53,087 nucleotides of DNA from DATJFH01 sp035495815 (GCA_035495815.1 DATJFH010000150.1:1-53087); one strand, 5' to 3'. Numbered from the stretch's first letter, positions 9,084 through 18,950 are shown. Program-made: numbers and translations. The notes: generated from the sequence alone by a model not told the origin.

Positions 9084-9293
9084 TTACTTTGCTTTCTTCT
9101 GTTTCTGCTGGCCGACGCGGACTTTGAACTGCTTCTGCTGGGCTTCGCCATACGCTTTCCAGTCGAACCGCTTGGCGGCGTCCGACACGTAGGCGTCGAT
9201 GTCCGCTCCCTTGGGTAGAACTGCCATCACGGTAGCGGTCTGAGCGCCGTCAGCGCTGGAAATACGGAAGCGACGAACATTGGGAATGGCCAT
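9084..9293 (-). CDS. Small hypothetical protein, 69 aa
   Basis: An unrecognised 69-residue protein with a plausible beta-alpha fold: RRFRISSADGAQTATVMAVLP, then an amphipathic helix (DIDAYVSDAAKRFDWKAYGEAQQ) and a very basic tail ending GQQKQKKAK. It is supported as a gene by its snug fit between two co-oriented genes (6 bases after the rhodanese protein stop, 12 bases before DUF72) and by its balanced composition, unlike the arginine/alanine-rich antisense shadows around it. The lysine- and glutamine-rich end could bind nucleic acid, but nothing shows this directly. Confidence 0.6.
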   Translation of the reverse strand: MAIPNVRRFRISSADGAQTATVMAVLPKGADIDAYVSDAAKRFDWKAYGEAQQKQFKVRVGQQKQKKAK

Positions 9294-9299
9294 AACGCC

Positions 9300-10700
<1,401 letters not shown>

Positions 10701-10759
10701 ACCGTGTGGCTCCAATGCTATGGTATCGCGCGGGATGGCGCGGCCCGGCGGGCGAAGCC

Positions 10760-11860
10760 TTACCCCGCCAAGGCCCGTTCCAGCTCCCCGATATCCTCTT
10801 CGTTGTTGTAGAAATGCGGGGAAACACGCAGATTGCCGTGCCTGGCCGCGACCAGAATTCCGCGCTCCGCCAGCGACTCGGCCAGCTCCGCTGCGTCGCG
10901 GCTGAACCGCGCCGTCACGATCGGCGATTCGCAGTGCGCCACCTGCCCGCCCGCCCTCCGCAATGCCTCCGCCGTCTTGGCGGCAAGGTCCATCACCCGC
11001 TGCTCGATCAACTCGGGTCCGATTTCCAGCATCAGGTCGATCGACGCCTGCAGCCCGTACAGCGCAGCGAACGGGAGCATTCCGCCCTCGTACATCTCGG
11101 CCCGGTCGGGGAATTCCGGCTCGCCGTGATGCAGGTGATCCGTCTGCCGCCAGTCCTTGTGGCTTCTCCAGCCGATCACCGCCGGATCGAGACTCCGCCT
11201 CAGCTCCGGGCTTATGTAGAAGAAGGCGGCTCCATTCGGCGCCAGCAGCCACTTGTATCCGTCCACGGCGAACATGTCGGGCTGCACCGCGGCCACATCG
11301 AATCGCAGCGCCCCTACGCTCTGTGTTCCATCCACGTAGAGCAGCACGTTGCGCTCGCGGAGAAACGCCGCAATTTCCGCCATCGGAGCGCGAAAGCCGG
11401 TGGAATAATTAACCGTGCTCAAGGTGACCACCCGGGTTTGCGGCGTGATGGCGTCGTAAAATCCGGCGAAGGGCGTCTCCACGAATTCCACCCCACGGCT
11501 CTTGAGACGCCAGGCGTAATAGTAATGGTTGGGAAATTCGTCCTGCAGCGTGACCACCCGGTCCCCCGGCTGCCAGTCCAGGCCGCCCAACAGCAGCGAA
11601 AGCGCGCTCGAAGCGTTCGGGACAAAGGCGATGTCGTCCGCCGGGCAGTTGATGAGGACGCCGATCGCTTCCCGGATCCCGTCGGCGTCATCGAACCACT
11701 GGATGTAGTCCGCGCAGGCCAGCCGGTCACGGCGCGCGAAGTGGGCGGCCACCGCTCCCACGGCGCGGGCCGGGATCTGGCCGAAGGTTGCCGTGTTGAG
11801 ATACGTCCGCGCGGAAAGGGCAGGGAAGTCCGCGCGAATCGCCGCCCAGTTAACGTCCAT
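10760..11860 (-). CDS. Class V aminotransferase (cysteine desulfurase/kynureninase-like fold)
   Basis: A 366-residue PLP enzyme of fold type I, class V. Visible features are the N-terminal YLNTATFGQIP, the cofactor-binding VPNASSALSLLL near residue 80, YVDGTQSVGALRFDV near 175, and the Schiff-base lysine K203 in DGYKWLLAPNG. The C-terminal small domain runs to LRVSPHFYNNEEDIGELERAL. The reaction could be a desulfurase, selenocysteine-lyase or aminotransferase; no residue I can see decides it, and a reactive loop cysteine of IscS type is not apparent. It starts inside the last codons of proS (11-base overlap) and precedes the persulfide-handling gene, so sulfur mobilisation is a reasonable but unproven guess. 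Confidence 0.85.
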   Translation of the reverse strand: MDVNWAAIRADFPALSARTYLNTATFGQIPARAVGAVAAHFARRDRLACADYIQWFDDADGIREAIGVLINCPADDIAFVPNASSALSLLLGGLDWQPGDRVVTLQDEFPNHYYYAWRLKSRGVEFVETPFAGFYDAITPQTRVVTLSTVNYSTGFRAPMAEIAAFLRERNVLLYVDGTQSVGALRFDVAAVQPDMFAVDGYKWLLAPNGAAFFYISPELRRSLDPAVIGWRSHKDWRQTDHLHHGEPEFPDRAEMYEGGMLPFAALYGLQASIDLMLEIGPELIEQRVMDLAAKTAEALRRAGGQVAHCESPIVTARFSRDAAELAESLAERGILVAARHGNLRVSPHFYNNEEDIGELERALAG

Positions 11861-13559
11861 CGCCGAGCCGCCGGACCAGCTCCCCGGCTACCTCCCCCAC
11901 GGGAACGTCGGACGCTACCCGGCCCCGGCGCTCGGTCAGCTCGACCAGACCCTGGCCGAGCTTTTTGCCGACAGTCACGCGGTACGGAATGCCGATCAGG
12001 TCCGCGTCCTTGAACTTTACGCCGGGCCGCTCGTCGCGATCGTCCAGAAGCGCGTCCACCTTGCGCCGCCGCAGCTCCTCGTAGAGCTTCCGGGCCGCCG
12101 TCATCTGCTCCGCATTGGAGTTGTTCACCGGCGTTACCACCACCTCGAACGGGGCGATGGAGGCGGGCAATACCATGCCGTCCGCATCGTGGTGCTGCTC
12201 GACGGCGGAGCTGAGAATCCGCTCGATGCCGATTCCATAACACCCCATGATCGGAGTGACCTCGGCTCCCTCCGCGCTCAGAACGCGCAGTCCCATGGAT
12301 TCGGAATACTTGTACCCGAGCTTGAAGATGTGGCCGACCTCGATCGTTTTGGTCACCGCCAGCGGCTCTCCACAACTCGTACAGGCGTCGCCCGCCATCA
12401 CCTGCCGCAGGTCCGCGAACCGGGGCAAAAAGTCTTCCCCGGGCGTGACGTGCCGCAGATGGTGATCGTCCTCGTTCGCGCCCGCGATCATGTTGCGCCT
12501 GCCCTCGAGCGCCTTGTCGCCCAGGACGGGCATGTTCTTGACTCCCACCGGCCCCAGCGAGCCGGCGTCGGCGCCGAACCACTCACGAATCTCGTGGGGG
12601 TGCGCCGGTCGCGCTTCGATGGCTCCGGCCGCGGCGGCGAACTTGGTTTCGCTCAACTGGTGATCGCCGCGCAGCAGCGCCAGCACGGGCTTGCCGTCGG
12701 CCACCATCACCAGGCTCTTGATCTGGGACGTGGCCGGCAGGTGCGTGAACTCGGCGACCTCCAGAATCGTCTTGCGCCCGGGAGTGTGAAACTTCTCCGG
12801 CGCAAGCTCGCCCTCCGGATCCGCCGCCGCCGGCGGAACGGCTTTCGACTCCGCCTTCTCCAGATTGGCGCGATAGCCGCACCGGGCGCAGATGGCGACA
12901 AAGTCCTCTCCGGCGTCGGACGGAACCATGAACTCGTGCGACTGGCTGCCGCCCATGGCGCCGGAGTGCGCCTCGACGGCGATCGCATTGAGTCCGCAGC
13001 GCTCGAAGATGCGGCTGTAGGCGTGGTAATGCTTGTCGTAGGCGGCGTCCAGGCCGGCCGCGTCCAGGTCGAAAGTGTAGGAATCCTTCATGATGAACTG
13101 CCGAACGCGCAGCAGTCCGGACCGGGGACGCGGCTCGTCGCGAAACTTGGTCTGGATCTGATACCAGATTTGCGGAAGCTGCTTGTAGCTGCGGAGCTCG
13201 CCGCGGGCAAGCGCCGTGATCACCTCTTCGTGCGTCATGCCCAGGCAGAGCTCGCGGTCGAAGCGGTCCTTGAGCCGGAACATGTTCTGGCCCATCACGT
13301 CCCACCGGCCGGACTCTTTCCACAGTTCCGCCGGATGCAGCGCCGGGAGCAGCATTTCCTGCCCGCCGATGCCGTCCATTTCCTCGCGCACGATGGCGAT
13401 GATCTTGTTCAGCGCGCGCAGCGAAAGAAACAGGTGGCTGTAAATGCCCGCCGAAAGCTGTCGTATGTAACCGGCCCGGAGCAGCAGCATGTGGCTCATG
13501 GCTTCGGCTTCGGCGGGAGTCTCCCGCAAGGTGGGAATGAAGAGTTTGCTCCAGAGCAT
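11850..13559 (-). CDS. proS: Prolyl-tRNA synthetase, bacterial type
   Basis: Charges tRNA-Pro with proline. The 569-residue length is that of the bacterial ProRS class with an INS editing domain. Class II motif 1 is in the N-terminal LLLRAGYIRQLSAGIYSHLFLS region, motif 2 is RDEPRPRSGLLRVRQFIMKD near residue 140, the insertion domain covers about 225-400, motif 3 is MGCYGIGIERILSSAVEQ near 425, and the anticodon-binding domain closes the protein (VVVTPVNNSNAEQM, DALLDDRDERPGVKFKDADL). It shows the INS-domain pattern of a full editing enzyme. The gene overlaps the aminotransferase by 11 bases and lies 61 bases after the PFK gene. Confidence 0.97.
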   Translation of the reverse strand: MLWSKLFIPTLRETPAEAEAMSHMLLLRAGYIRQLSAGIYSHLFLSLRALNKIIAIVREEMDGIGGQEMLLPALHPAELWKESGRWDVMGQNMFRLKDRFDRELCLGMTHEEVITALARGELRSYKQLPQIWYQIQTKFRDEPRPRSGLLRVRQFIMKDSYTFDLDAAGLDAAYDKHYHAYSRIFERCGLNAIAVEAHSGAMGGSQSHEFMVPSDAGEDFVAICARCGYRANLEKAESKAVPPAAADPEGELAPEKFHTPGRKTILEVAEFTHLPATSQIKSLVMVADGKPVLALLRGDHQLSETKFAAAAGAIEARPAHPHEIREWFGADAGSLGPVGVKNMPVLGDKALEGRRNMIAGANEDDHHLRHVTPGEDFLPRFADLRQVMAGDACTSCGEPLAVTKTIEVGHIFKLGYKYSESMGLRVLSAEGAEVTPIMGCYGIGIERILSSAVEQHHDADGMVLPASIAPFEVVVTPVNNSNAEQMTAARKLYEELRRRKVDALLDDRDERPGVKFKDADLIGIPYRVTVGKKLGQGLVELTERRGRVASDVPVGEVAGELVRRLGDGR

Positions 13560-13620
13560 TGTTTTTTGTAGGGGGAAAATCCAATTGTAACGTAAATCGG
13601 TCCGATGGCTTTTCCGGGCC

Positions 13621-14802
13621 TCAGCCAGGTCCGGCCAGCCGCGCGTGATATTGCATCGGACCGAGCAGCGGGCCCGCGTAATCGAGGAACGCCGGTTCGA
13701 TCCCGGCGCCGTCCGGCGTAATCCATTCCAGCGGAAACAGCCGCTCCACGAATCCCACCTGCTCCAGTGGAACCAGCCCGGCGGTCACGCCATACTCCGG
13801 ACCGGCCGCCCGCTCCAGTGAAATCATCATGCCCGTGTGTCCTTCGACGGCCGCCCGCACCGCCGCCCGGCCGCAGAGATAAGCCTCCCGCCGGTCCGTC
13901 TCCGAGATGAACGCCATGCTCGAGCGTCCCAGCAATCCCGGCTTTTCGCTCCGCGCGTTCAACCCCAGCTCGTCGATCACCAGGCGCGCCAGCGTGTGCG
14001 CCAGATTGCCGCTCAACCGGCGGTCGAACCCGTCCGGCGTTCCCAGGTCCCCCATGGGACGGCCGCTCTCGTCGGTTTGTCCTTCGCAGACCGCCGCCAC
14101 CACGACGCCGTGCTTTCGGAACATCGCCTCCACGTCGCTCAGAAAGCGAGCCCGGGAAAGCGGACGCTCCGGCAGATAGATCAGATGCGGCGGGTCATCC
14201 GGACGGCTTCGCGCAAATACCGTCGCCGCCGTCAGCCAGCCGGCATTGCGGCCCATCACTTCCAACATCGTGACGCGGCCGCGCAGCGCCCGGATGTCCT
14301 CGCCGATGTCGCGCGCCGCGCAGGCGAAGAACCATGCCGTCGATCCGTAACCCGGCGTGTGATCCGTACCGCCGATGTCGTTGTCGATCGTTTTGGGAAT
14401 CCCGATCACGCGCAGACCCCGGCCCGCTCCCGCCAGCGCGATCTGATGCGCCATGTACATCGAGCCGTTGCCGCCGGTAAAGAACAGGAACCGGATGCCG
14501 CGGCGGTCGAGAATCTCGAGCAGCCGCTCGTAATCGGCCGCTGAGGCCGGCCACCGCGACGAGCCCAACGCGGACCCGGGTGTGCGCGCGACTGCGTCGA
14601 TCCGACCCGCAGGCTGCCCCGCCAAGTCGTAGAAATCCTCGGCCAGCGCGCCCTCGATTCCATGCCGCGCGCCGTAAAGAGCCTTCACTACCGGCGACTG
14701 CCGGCATTCCTCCACCACGCCCGCCAGGCTTGCGTTCATGACCTGCGTGGGACCGCCGCCATGCAGCAGAAGCGCGCCTCCGTTCACTCGTTCTATCCTC
14801 AC
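13621..14802 (-). CDS. 6-phosphofructokinase family protein (ATP- or PPi-dependent)
   Basis: A 393-residue enzyme of the PfkA/PPi-PFK family, phosphorylating fructose 6-phosphate. The N-terminal ALLLHGGGPTQVMNASLAGVV is the phosphoryl-donor loop, TGGNGSMYMAHQIA spans about 109-122, and PKTIDNDIGGTDHTPGYGS about 136-154. The donor-selecting positions are mixed: G113 (equivalent to E. coli G104, ATP-like) with K137 (PPi-like and also found in one ATP clade), and the preceding residue is N112 where aspartate is usual. Length and layout suit the Group III/PPi-type proteins. The donor therefore cannot be settled by eye. It is divergent from the VWFA gene at 14947 and upstream of proS. Confidence 0.88.
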   Translation of the reverse strand: MRIERVNGGALLLHGGGPTQVMNASLAGVVEECRQSPVVKALYGARHGIEGALAEDFYDLAGQPAGRIDAVARTPGSALGSSRWPASAADYERLLEILDRRGIRFLFFTGGNGSMYMAHQIALAGAGRGLRVIGIPKTIDNDIGGTDHTPGYGSTAWFFACAARDIGEDIRALRGRVTMLEVMGRNAGWLTAATVFARSRPDDPPHLIYLPERPLSRARFLSDVEAMFRKHGVVVAAVCEGQTDESGRPMGDLGTPDGFDRRLSGNLAHTLARLVIDELGLNARSEKPGLLGRSSMAFISETDRREAYLCGRAAVRAAVEGHTGMMISLERAAGPEYGVTAGLVPLEQVGFVERLFPLEWITPDGAGIEPAFLDYAGPLLGPMQYHARLAGPG

Positions 14803-14903
14803 TGATTTTTCACTTGTGACATTGATTCAGTTTTTCGCCAGATCCGCCTGCGTCATCCACCCGCCGCGCGGTAGGAGCGCCGCGCGTGCGGATCTTTACA
14901 ATA

Positions 14904-14920
14904 TTGGCACGCTGATTGCT
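14904..14920 (+). promoter_or_regulatory. Sigma-54 (-24/-12) promoter of the VWFA gene
   Basis: TTGGCACG (14904-14911), four bases, then TTGCT (14916-14920). The GG and GC dinucleotides are exactly 10 bases apart, and the element matches the RpoN consensus TGGCACG-N4-TTGC[A/T] at every scored position. The predicted start is near 14931, 16 bases before the ATG, leaving room for the strong GAGGAGGA ribosome site at 14935-14942. The enhancer-binding protein is not in the window. Confidence 0.75.
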
Positions 14921-14946
14921 AAACCGGCCGCTAGAGGAGGAGGATC

Positions 14947-15849
14947 ATGCTCCGGGCCCTTGTCTTGCTGGCTCTGACCGTTCCTGCGATTCCTCTTTGC
15001 GGGCAAAGCCGCGATGGGGTTTTCCACGCGGAATCCAGCCTTGTTCTGGTTCCGGTGACTGTCACCGGCCGCAACGGAGCGACCTTGCAGGGGCTGACGC
15101 AGGAAGATTTTTCCGTCTTCGAAGACAAGATTCCTCAACCCATCGTTTCTTTCGGCGCCCAGGACGCGCCCTGCTCGGTGGGAATCGTGCTCGACGCCAG
15201 CGGCAGCATGCTGCGGCTGCTGAACCGGTCGAGAATCATCGTGGACCGGTTCCTGCGCGAGGCCGACCCGCAGGACCGCTTCTCGCTCTGGACCGTTTCG
15301 ACCCGCCCGGCCGGTTACGAGGGCTTCACCAGCGATCTGACCGCGCTGTGGAAACAAGTGATGCGCGTCAAGGCGGGCGGCTACACGGCGCTGATCGACA
15401 CCGTCTATCTCAGCGTCAACCGCGTCCGCTCGGCCCGCAACAGCCGCCGCGCCCTCCTCGTCATCTCCGACGGTATGGATAACCACAGCCGGTATACGGC
15501 CGGCGAGTTGCTCCGCGTCGCCGCTGAGTTCGACGTTCAGATTTACACCGTTGCCGTGGGAACCGGTGTCGGCTCCGCCAAGGCGGTCTGGTCGCAGGAA
15601 GAGCGCCGCGGCCGCTGGCTCCTCGAAGAGATCGCCGGGAAAACCGGCGGCATGTCCTATGCGCTCGACCTCGACAGCGATGAGGAAATCAGCCTGGTCG
15701 CCGCCAAAATCGGCCAGGCCATCCGCAACCAGTATCTGATCGGCTACCAGCCGCGGGACACATCTTCCAGTGACCGCTGGCGAACCATCCAGGTCAAATT
15801 ACACCTGCCCCACGCCACTGTAAACGCCCGCAGCGGCTGTTACCGGTAG
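14947..15849 (+). CDS. Exported VWFA-domain protein under sigma-54 control
   Basis: A 300-residue protein with a signal peptide (about 1-20, ALVLLALTVPAIPLCGQ). A short strand-rich segment (LVLVPVTVTGRNGATLQGLTQEDFSVFED) precedes a von Willebrand A domain that has an intact MIDAS motif, DASGSML near residue 84, and SDGMDNHSRY near 175. The end NQYLIGYQPRDTSSSDRWRTIQVKL is the acidobacterial-family signature. It probably binds a divalent cation and a protein or surface ligand in the periplasm or outside. Translation is helped by GAGGAGGA six to twelve bases before the ATG. It is monocistronic, between a divergent PFK gene and the downstream repair operon that has its own -10. Confidence 0.88.
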   Translation: MLRALVLLALTVPAIPLCGQSRDGVFHAESSLVLVPVTVTGRNGATLQGLTQEDFSVFEDKIPQPIVSFGAQDAPCSVGIVLDASGSMLRLLNRSRIIVDRFLREADPQDRFSLWTVSTRPAGYEGFTSDLTALWKQVMRVKAGGYTALIDTVYLSVNRVRSARNSRRALLVISDGMDNHSRYTAGELLRVAAEFDVQIYTVAVGTGVGSAKAVWSQEERRGRWLLEEIAGKTGGMSYALDLDSDEEISLVAAKIGQAIRNQYLIGYQPRDTSSSDRWRTIQVKLHLPHATVNARSGCYR

Positions 15850-15896
15850 CGGCCAGTCATGTCCGAAAATGGCTAGCCGCGGCCCCTTCGCTCCCG

Positions 15897-15902
15897 TATA
15901 CT
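15897..15902 (+). promoter_or_regulatory. Candidate -10 of the Ada-AlkA/ogt operon
   Basis: TATACT (five of six consensus bases) ends nine bases before the ATG of the Ada-AlkA fusion, so the message would have almost no leader. No convincing -35 is present, as expected if an activator such as methylated Ada recruits polymerase. That last point is inference. Confidence 0.35.
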
Positions 15903-15911
15903 CGTTTCTGG

Positions 15912-17357
15912 ATGGACCTCAGCCGGCAAACCTGCGAAATCGCGCGGCGGTCGCGAGACCCGCGCTTCGATGGCCGCTTCTTTATCGGAGTCACCACCAC
16001 CGGCATCTATTGCCGTCCGGTGTGTCCCGCTCCGTCGCCTAAAGAAAGCAATGTTCGCTATTTCGTTTCTGCAGCCTCCGCCGCGGAGGCCGGGTTCCGG
16101 CCGTGTCTGCGGTGTCATCCGGAGACCTCCCCCGGGACTCCCGCCTGGCTCGGCACTTCCACCACCGTTTCCCGGGCGCTGCGTCTGATGGATGAGACAG
16201 CGCTCTCGGCGGATTCGCTCGAAGACCTGTCCGCGCGCCTCGGCGTCGGATCCCGCCAGCTCAGGCGCCTTTTCCTGAAACATCTCGGCGCCTCGCCGGT
16301 GGCCGTCGCCCAAACGCGCCGCCTGCATTTCGCCAAGACCCTGATCGACCAGACCGACCTGCCGTTCACCGAAGCCGCGCTGGCTTCCGGGTTCAAGAGC
16401 ATCCGCCGTTTCAACGCCAGCTTCCAGACACTGTATGGCCGTACCCCGACCGAGCTCAGGGGACTGGCGCGGAGGAAAGAACCCGGCGAGCCGGGGCGCT
16501 ACCGTTTTCGTCTACCGTTTCGCCCGCCCTTCGACTGGGATGACCTGCTGGAATTTCTTTCGCCGCGCGCCATCCCCGGAGTGGAAGAGTTGACCGGCGG
16601 CAGCTACCGCCGGACGATCGCGCTGCAGGGAAAACGGGGCCTGATCGAAGCCCGGCTCGACAGCCGCCGGGGCGCGGTGGATCTGCTCATCCAGTTCCCG
16701 GACGCCGCCGCCCTCATCGTTATCGTCGAGCGGGTCCGGCGGCTGTTCGATCTTCGCGCCGACCCGGCCGATATCCAGGGCGTGCTCGGCCCCCATCCGC
16801 TGCTCGCGCGGCGTGTCGCCGCCCGGCCCGGACTCCGCGTGCCCGGCGCCTGGGACGGCTTTGAAATGGCCGTGCGCGCGATCCTCGGCCAGCAGGTTAC
16901 GGTCCGGGGCGCAAGCACTTTGGCCGGACGCATCGTGCGCGCTTTCGGCGACCCCTGGGAAGAAGACGGGGGCAGGCTCACCCATTTCTTTCCCGCGCCA
17001 GCCACCCTCGCCGCCGCGGACTATTCCCGTATCGGCCTGCCGGCGGCGCGGGCGGAAACCATCCGGCGGCTGGCCTCGGCCGTCGAGAGCGGCGAGCTGA
17101 CTTTCTCCGGCGTGGCCGATCCCGCGCGGTGGATCGAGAGGTTTCGCGCCCTTCCCGGCGTCGGAGAGTGGACGGCGCAGTATGTCGCCATGCGCGCGCT
17201 GGGCGAGCCGGACGCGTTTCCCGCGGCCGATCTGGGTTTGCTCCGCGCTTCCGGCGCCGGCAGCCCCAAACAACTTGAACAGACTGCCGAAGCGTGGCGT
17301 CCCTGGAGGGCATACGCGGCCATGCACCTCTGGCAGGCGGAAGGAGAATCGGAATGA
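15912..17357 (+). CDS. Ada N-terminal/AraC regulator fused to AlkA-type 3-methyladenine glycosylase
   Basis: A 481-residue fusion for alkylation-damage repair and its regulation. Residues about 1-85 form the Ada methyl-phosphotriester sensor with the complete zinc set (YCRPVC and CLRC). About 90-175 is an AraC-type HTH (LSARLGVGSRQLRRLF, ASGFKSIRRFNASF). About 180-285 is the AlkA N-terminal domain, and 285-480 the HhH-GPD glycosylase with FEMAVRAILGQQVTVRGAS, hairpin LPGVGEWTAQYVAMRAL and catalytic aspartate D440 in FPAADLGL. The direct methyltransferase part of Ada is missing here but is supplied by ogt, which overlaps the stop by four bases. It should excise alkylated bases and, once methylated, activate its own operon by analogy with E. 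coli Ada. Confidence 0.93.
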   Translation: MDLSRQTCEIARRSRDPRFDGRFFIGVTTTGIYCRPVCPAPSPKESNVRYFVSAASAAEAGFRPCLRCHPETSPGTPAWLGTSTTVSRALRLMDETALSADSLEDLSARLGVGSRQLRRLFLKHLGASPVAVAQTRRLHFAKTLIDQTDLPFTEAALASGFKSIRRFNASFQTLYGRTPTELRGLARRKEPGEPGRYRFRLPFRPPFDWDDLLEFLSPRAIPGVEELTGGSYRRTIALQGKRGLIEARLDSRRGAVDLLIQFPDAAALIVIVERVRRLFDLRADPADIQGVLGPHPLLARRVAARPGLRVPGAWDGFEMAVRAILGQQVTVRGASTLAGRIVRAFGDPWEEDGGRLTHFFPAPATLAAADYSRIGLPAARAETIRRLASAVESGELTFSGVADPARWIERFRALPGVGEWTAQYVAMRALGEPDAFPAADLGLLRASGAGSPKQLEQTAEAWRPWRAYAAMHLWQAEGESE

Positions 17358-17836
17358 CGTATCAAACTTACATGGATAGCCCGGTGGGCCGTCTCCTGCT
17401 CGAGGGCGGCCACGATCACTTGCGCCGGGTCGCGTTCGTCAAAGAGAATCCGGCGGGTGCCGTGAAGACTGGCGGCAGCGGCTCGCCCACCCTGCGCCGC
17501 GCGGTCGAGCAGTTGAACGCTTATTTCGCGGGAGAGCTCCGGGAGTTCGATCTGCCGCTCGATCTTCAGGGTACGCCCTTTCAACTGGGCGTCTGGCGCG
17601 CGCTCCAGGACATTCCGTACGGAGAGACGATTTCCTACGGCGAGCTGGCGCGCCGCATCGGGACGCCGAAAGGCTCGCGCGCAGTGGGACTTGCCAATGG
17701 CGCCAATCCGATCGCTATCGTCGTTCCCTGTCATCGCGTGATCGGCAGCAACGGCAAGCTGACCGGCTACGGCGGAGGACTCGGCAATAAAGAGACATTG
17801 CTGGCGCTCGAAGGCAGGCAAGCCGCCCTATACTGA
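17354..17836 (+). CDS. ogt: Methylated-DNA--protein-cysteine methyltransferase
   Basis: Removes methyl groups from O6-methylguanine by suicide transfer to its own cysteine. It has 160 residues with a ribonuclease-like N-terminal domain and the DNA-binding domain FQLGVWRALQDIPYGETISYGELARRIG. The acceptor is C126 in VVPCHRVIGSNGKLTGY, and the closing GGLGNKETLLALEG is standard. An upstream extension of the frame exists, but the ATG at 17354 overlaps the fusion gene's TGA (ATGA) and has AAGGAG nine bases upstream, so it is preferred. Together with the Ada-AlkA gene it rebuilds the functions of a full Ada protein. Confidence 0.95.
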   Translation: MTYQTYMDSPVGRLLLEGGHDHLRRVAFVKENPAGAVKTGGSGSPTLRRAVEQLNAYFAGELREFDLPLDLQGTPFQLGVWRALQDIPYGETISYGELARRIGTPKGSRAVGLANGANPIAIVVPCHRVIGSNGKLTGYGGGLGNKETLLALEGRQAALY

Positions 17837-17867
17837 AGACATCACCACCCGATTTCGATCCCGTCGC

Positions 17868-18449
17868 ATGGCCAAGCTCGAGCGGCTGCTCGGGATTACC
17901 GGGTCGACGCGCATTCTGGATGTCGGCGGAACGCCCGCCAACTGGTCGCTGTTGAGCGTCCGGCCGCGGGTCGTGATGCTCAACCTGCCCCGCGCCCTGG
18001 AAACGGACGATGCCGGTATGCCCTGGATTTTCGCCGACGGCTGCCGCCTTCCGTTCCGGGACCGGTCGTTTGATGTCGTATTCAGCAATTCGGTCATCGA
18101 GCACGTCGGAGACGCGCGCCGGCACGAGCAGTTCGCCCGCGAGATTGCCCGGGTGGGCGTGCGCTACTTCGTCCAGACGCCCAACCGCTGGTTTCCGGTC
18201 GAGCATCATCTGCTCACGCCGATGATTCATTTTCTGCCGCATTCGTGGCAGCGCCGGCTGGTGCAGAAATTCACGATCTGGGAATGGCTCGCCCGGCCGC
18301 GGCCCGACCAGCGGGAGTTCTTCCTGAAACATTACCTCGAGGATATTCACCTCCTCGACAGCCGCGCCATGCGCCGCCTGTTTCCCGATGCGCGCCTCAT
18401 CCGCGAACGATTCCTTGGATTCACGAAATCGCTGATCGCGGTACGGTGA
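17868..18449 (+). CDS. Class I SAM-dependent methyltransferase
   Basis: A 193-residue Rossmann methyltransferase of the Methyltransf_11 kind. Motif I is RILDVGGTPANWSLL near residue 15, the acidic-loop region is about 36-55, motif II is FDVVFSNSVIEHV near 68, and motif III is GVRYFVQTPNRWFPVEHH near 100. The substrate is unknown; proteins with this N-terminus and the VEHH/LTP phrase often occur with glycan genes. The frame stays open upstream into ogt with natural-looking sequence (TTRFRSRRM) and no good start codon, so a few N-terminal residues may be missing. It begins 31 bases after ogt and may belong to that transcript. Confidence 0.82.
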   Translation: MAKLERLLGITGSTRILDVGGTPANWSLLSVRPRVVMLNLPRALETDDAGMPWIFADGCRLPFRDRSFDVVFSNSVIEHVGDARRHEQFAREIARVGVRYFVQTPNRWFPVEHHLLTPMIHFLPHSWQRRLVQKFTIWEWLARPRPDQREFFLKHYLEDIHLLDSRAMRRLFPDARLIRERFLGFTKSLIAVR

Positions 18450-18480
18450 CGGCTGGCCCTGCGTTTGCAAGCCGGAATAC

Positions 18481-18924
18481 ATGTCCAATCAAGATCGCCT
18501 GGATTCACTCAAACAGAAATACCAATCTGTCCTCGAAGCGGTTCGGCAGCACCAGGTCCGTCTGGAGCATCTGCATGTGCAGGACAACAAACTGTTCATG
18601 AGCGGAGTCGCGCCGTCGGCCGACGCCAAGAACAAGGTATGGGATGCGATCAAACGGGTCGATCCGAGCTATAGCGACCTCACCGCGGATCTTCGAGTCG
18701 AAGAAAGCGCGCCCGCCCAAACGGCAGGAGCAGCTGCCGGCGGCGGCCAGCAGGAGCATCAAACTTACACGGTCAAGGCCGGCGATACGTTGTCCAGGAT
18801 CAGCCTCCAATTTTACGGCGACGCCAGCCAGTACATGCGGATTTACAATGCCAACCGGAGCATACTGACCGACCCCAACAAGATTCAAGTCGGCCAGACC
18901 CTGACGATTCCTCCTAAGTCCTGA
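18481..18924 (+). CDS. BON-LysM domain protein (YgaU/Kbp-like)
   Basis: A 147-residue protein with no signal peptide. Residues about 20-72 resemble a BON domain (LHVQDNKLFMSGVAPSADAKNKVWDAI, followed by DLTADLRVEE). An alanine/glycine/glutamine linker follows, and residues about 96-145 are a LysM domain (YTVKAGDTLSRISLQFYGDASQYMRIYNANR, then VGQTLTIP). This order is that of E. coli Kbp/YgaU, a cytoplasmic potassium-binding protein, so a role in ion or osmotic stress is plausible. Without a signal peptide, binding to peptidoglycan is less likely. It is flanked by a methyltransferase and a hairpin at 18951-18973. Confidence 0.87.
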   Translation: MSNQDRLDSLKQKYQSVLEAVRQHQVRLEHLHVQDNKLFMSGVAPSADAKNKVWDAIKRVDPSYSDLTADLRVEESAPAQTAGAAAGGGQQEHQTYTVKAGDTLSRISLQFYGDASQYMRIYNANRSILTDPNKIQVGQTLTIPPKS

Positions 18925-18950
18925 GAAATTCGGCCCCCGCGGAACAGGCG

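Noticed and set aside
13584..13589. TACAAT as -10 for proS in the 61-base gap after the PFK gene
   Set aside because: The hexamer is good but no -35 or other support exists, and read-through from the PFK gene is equally plausible.
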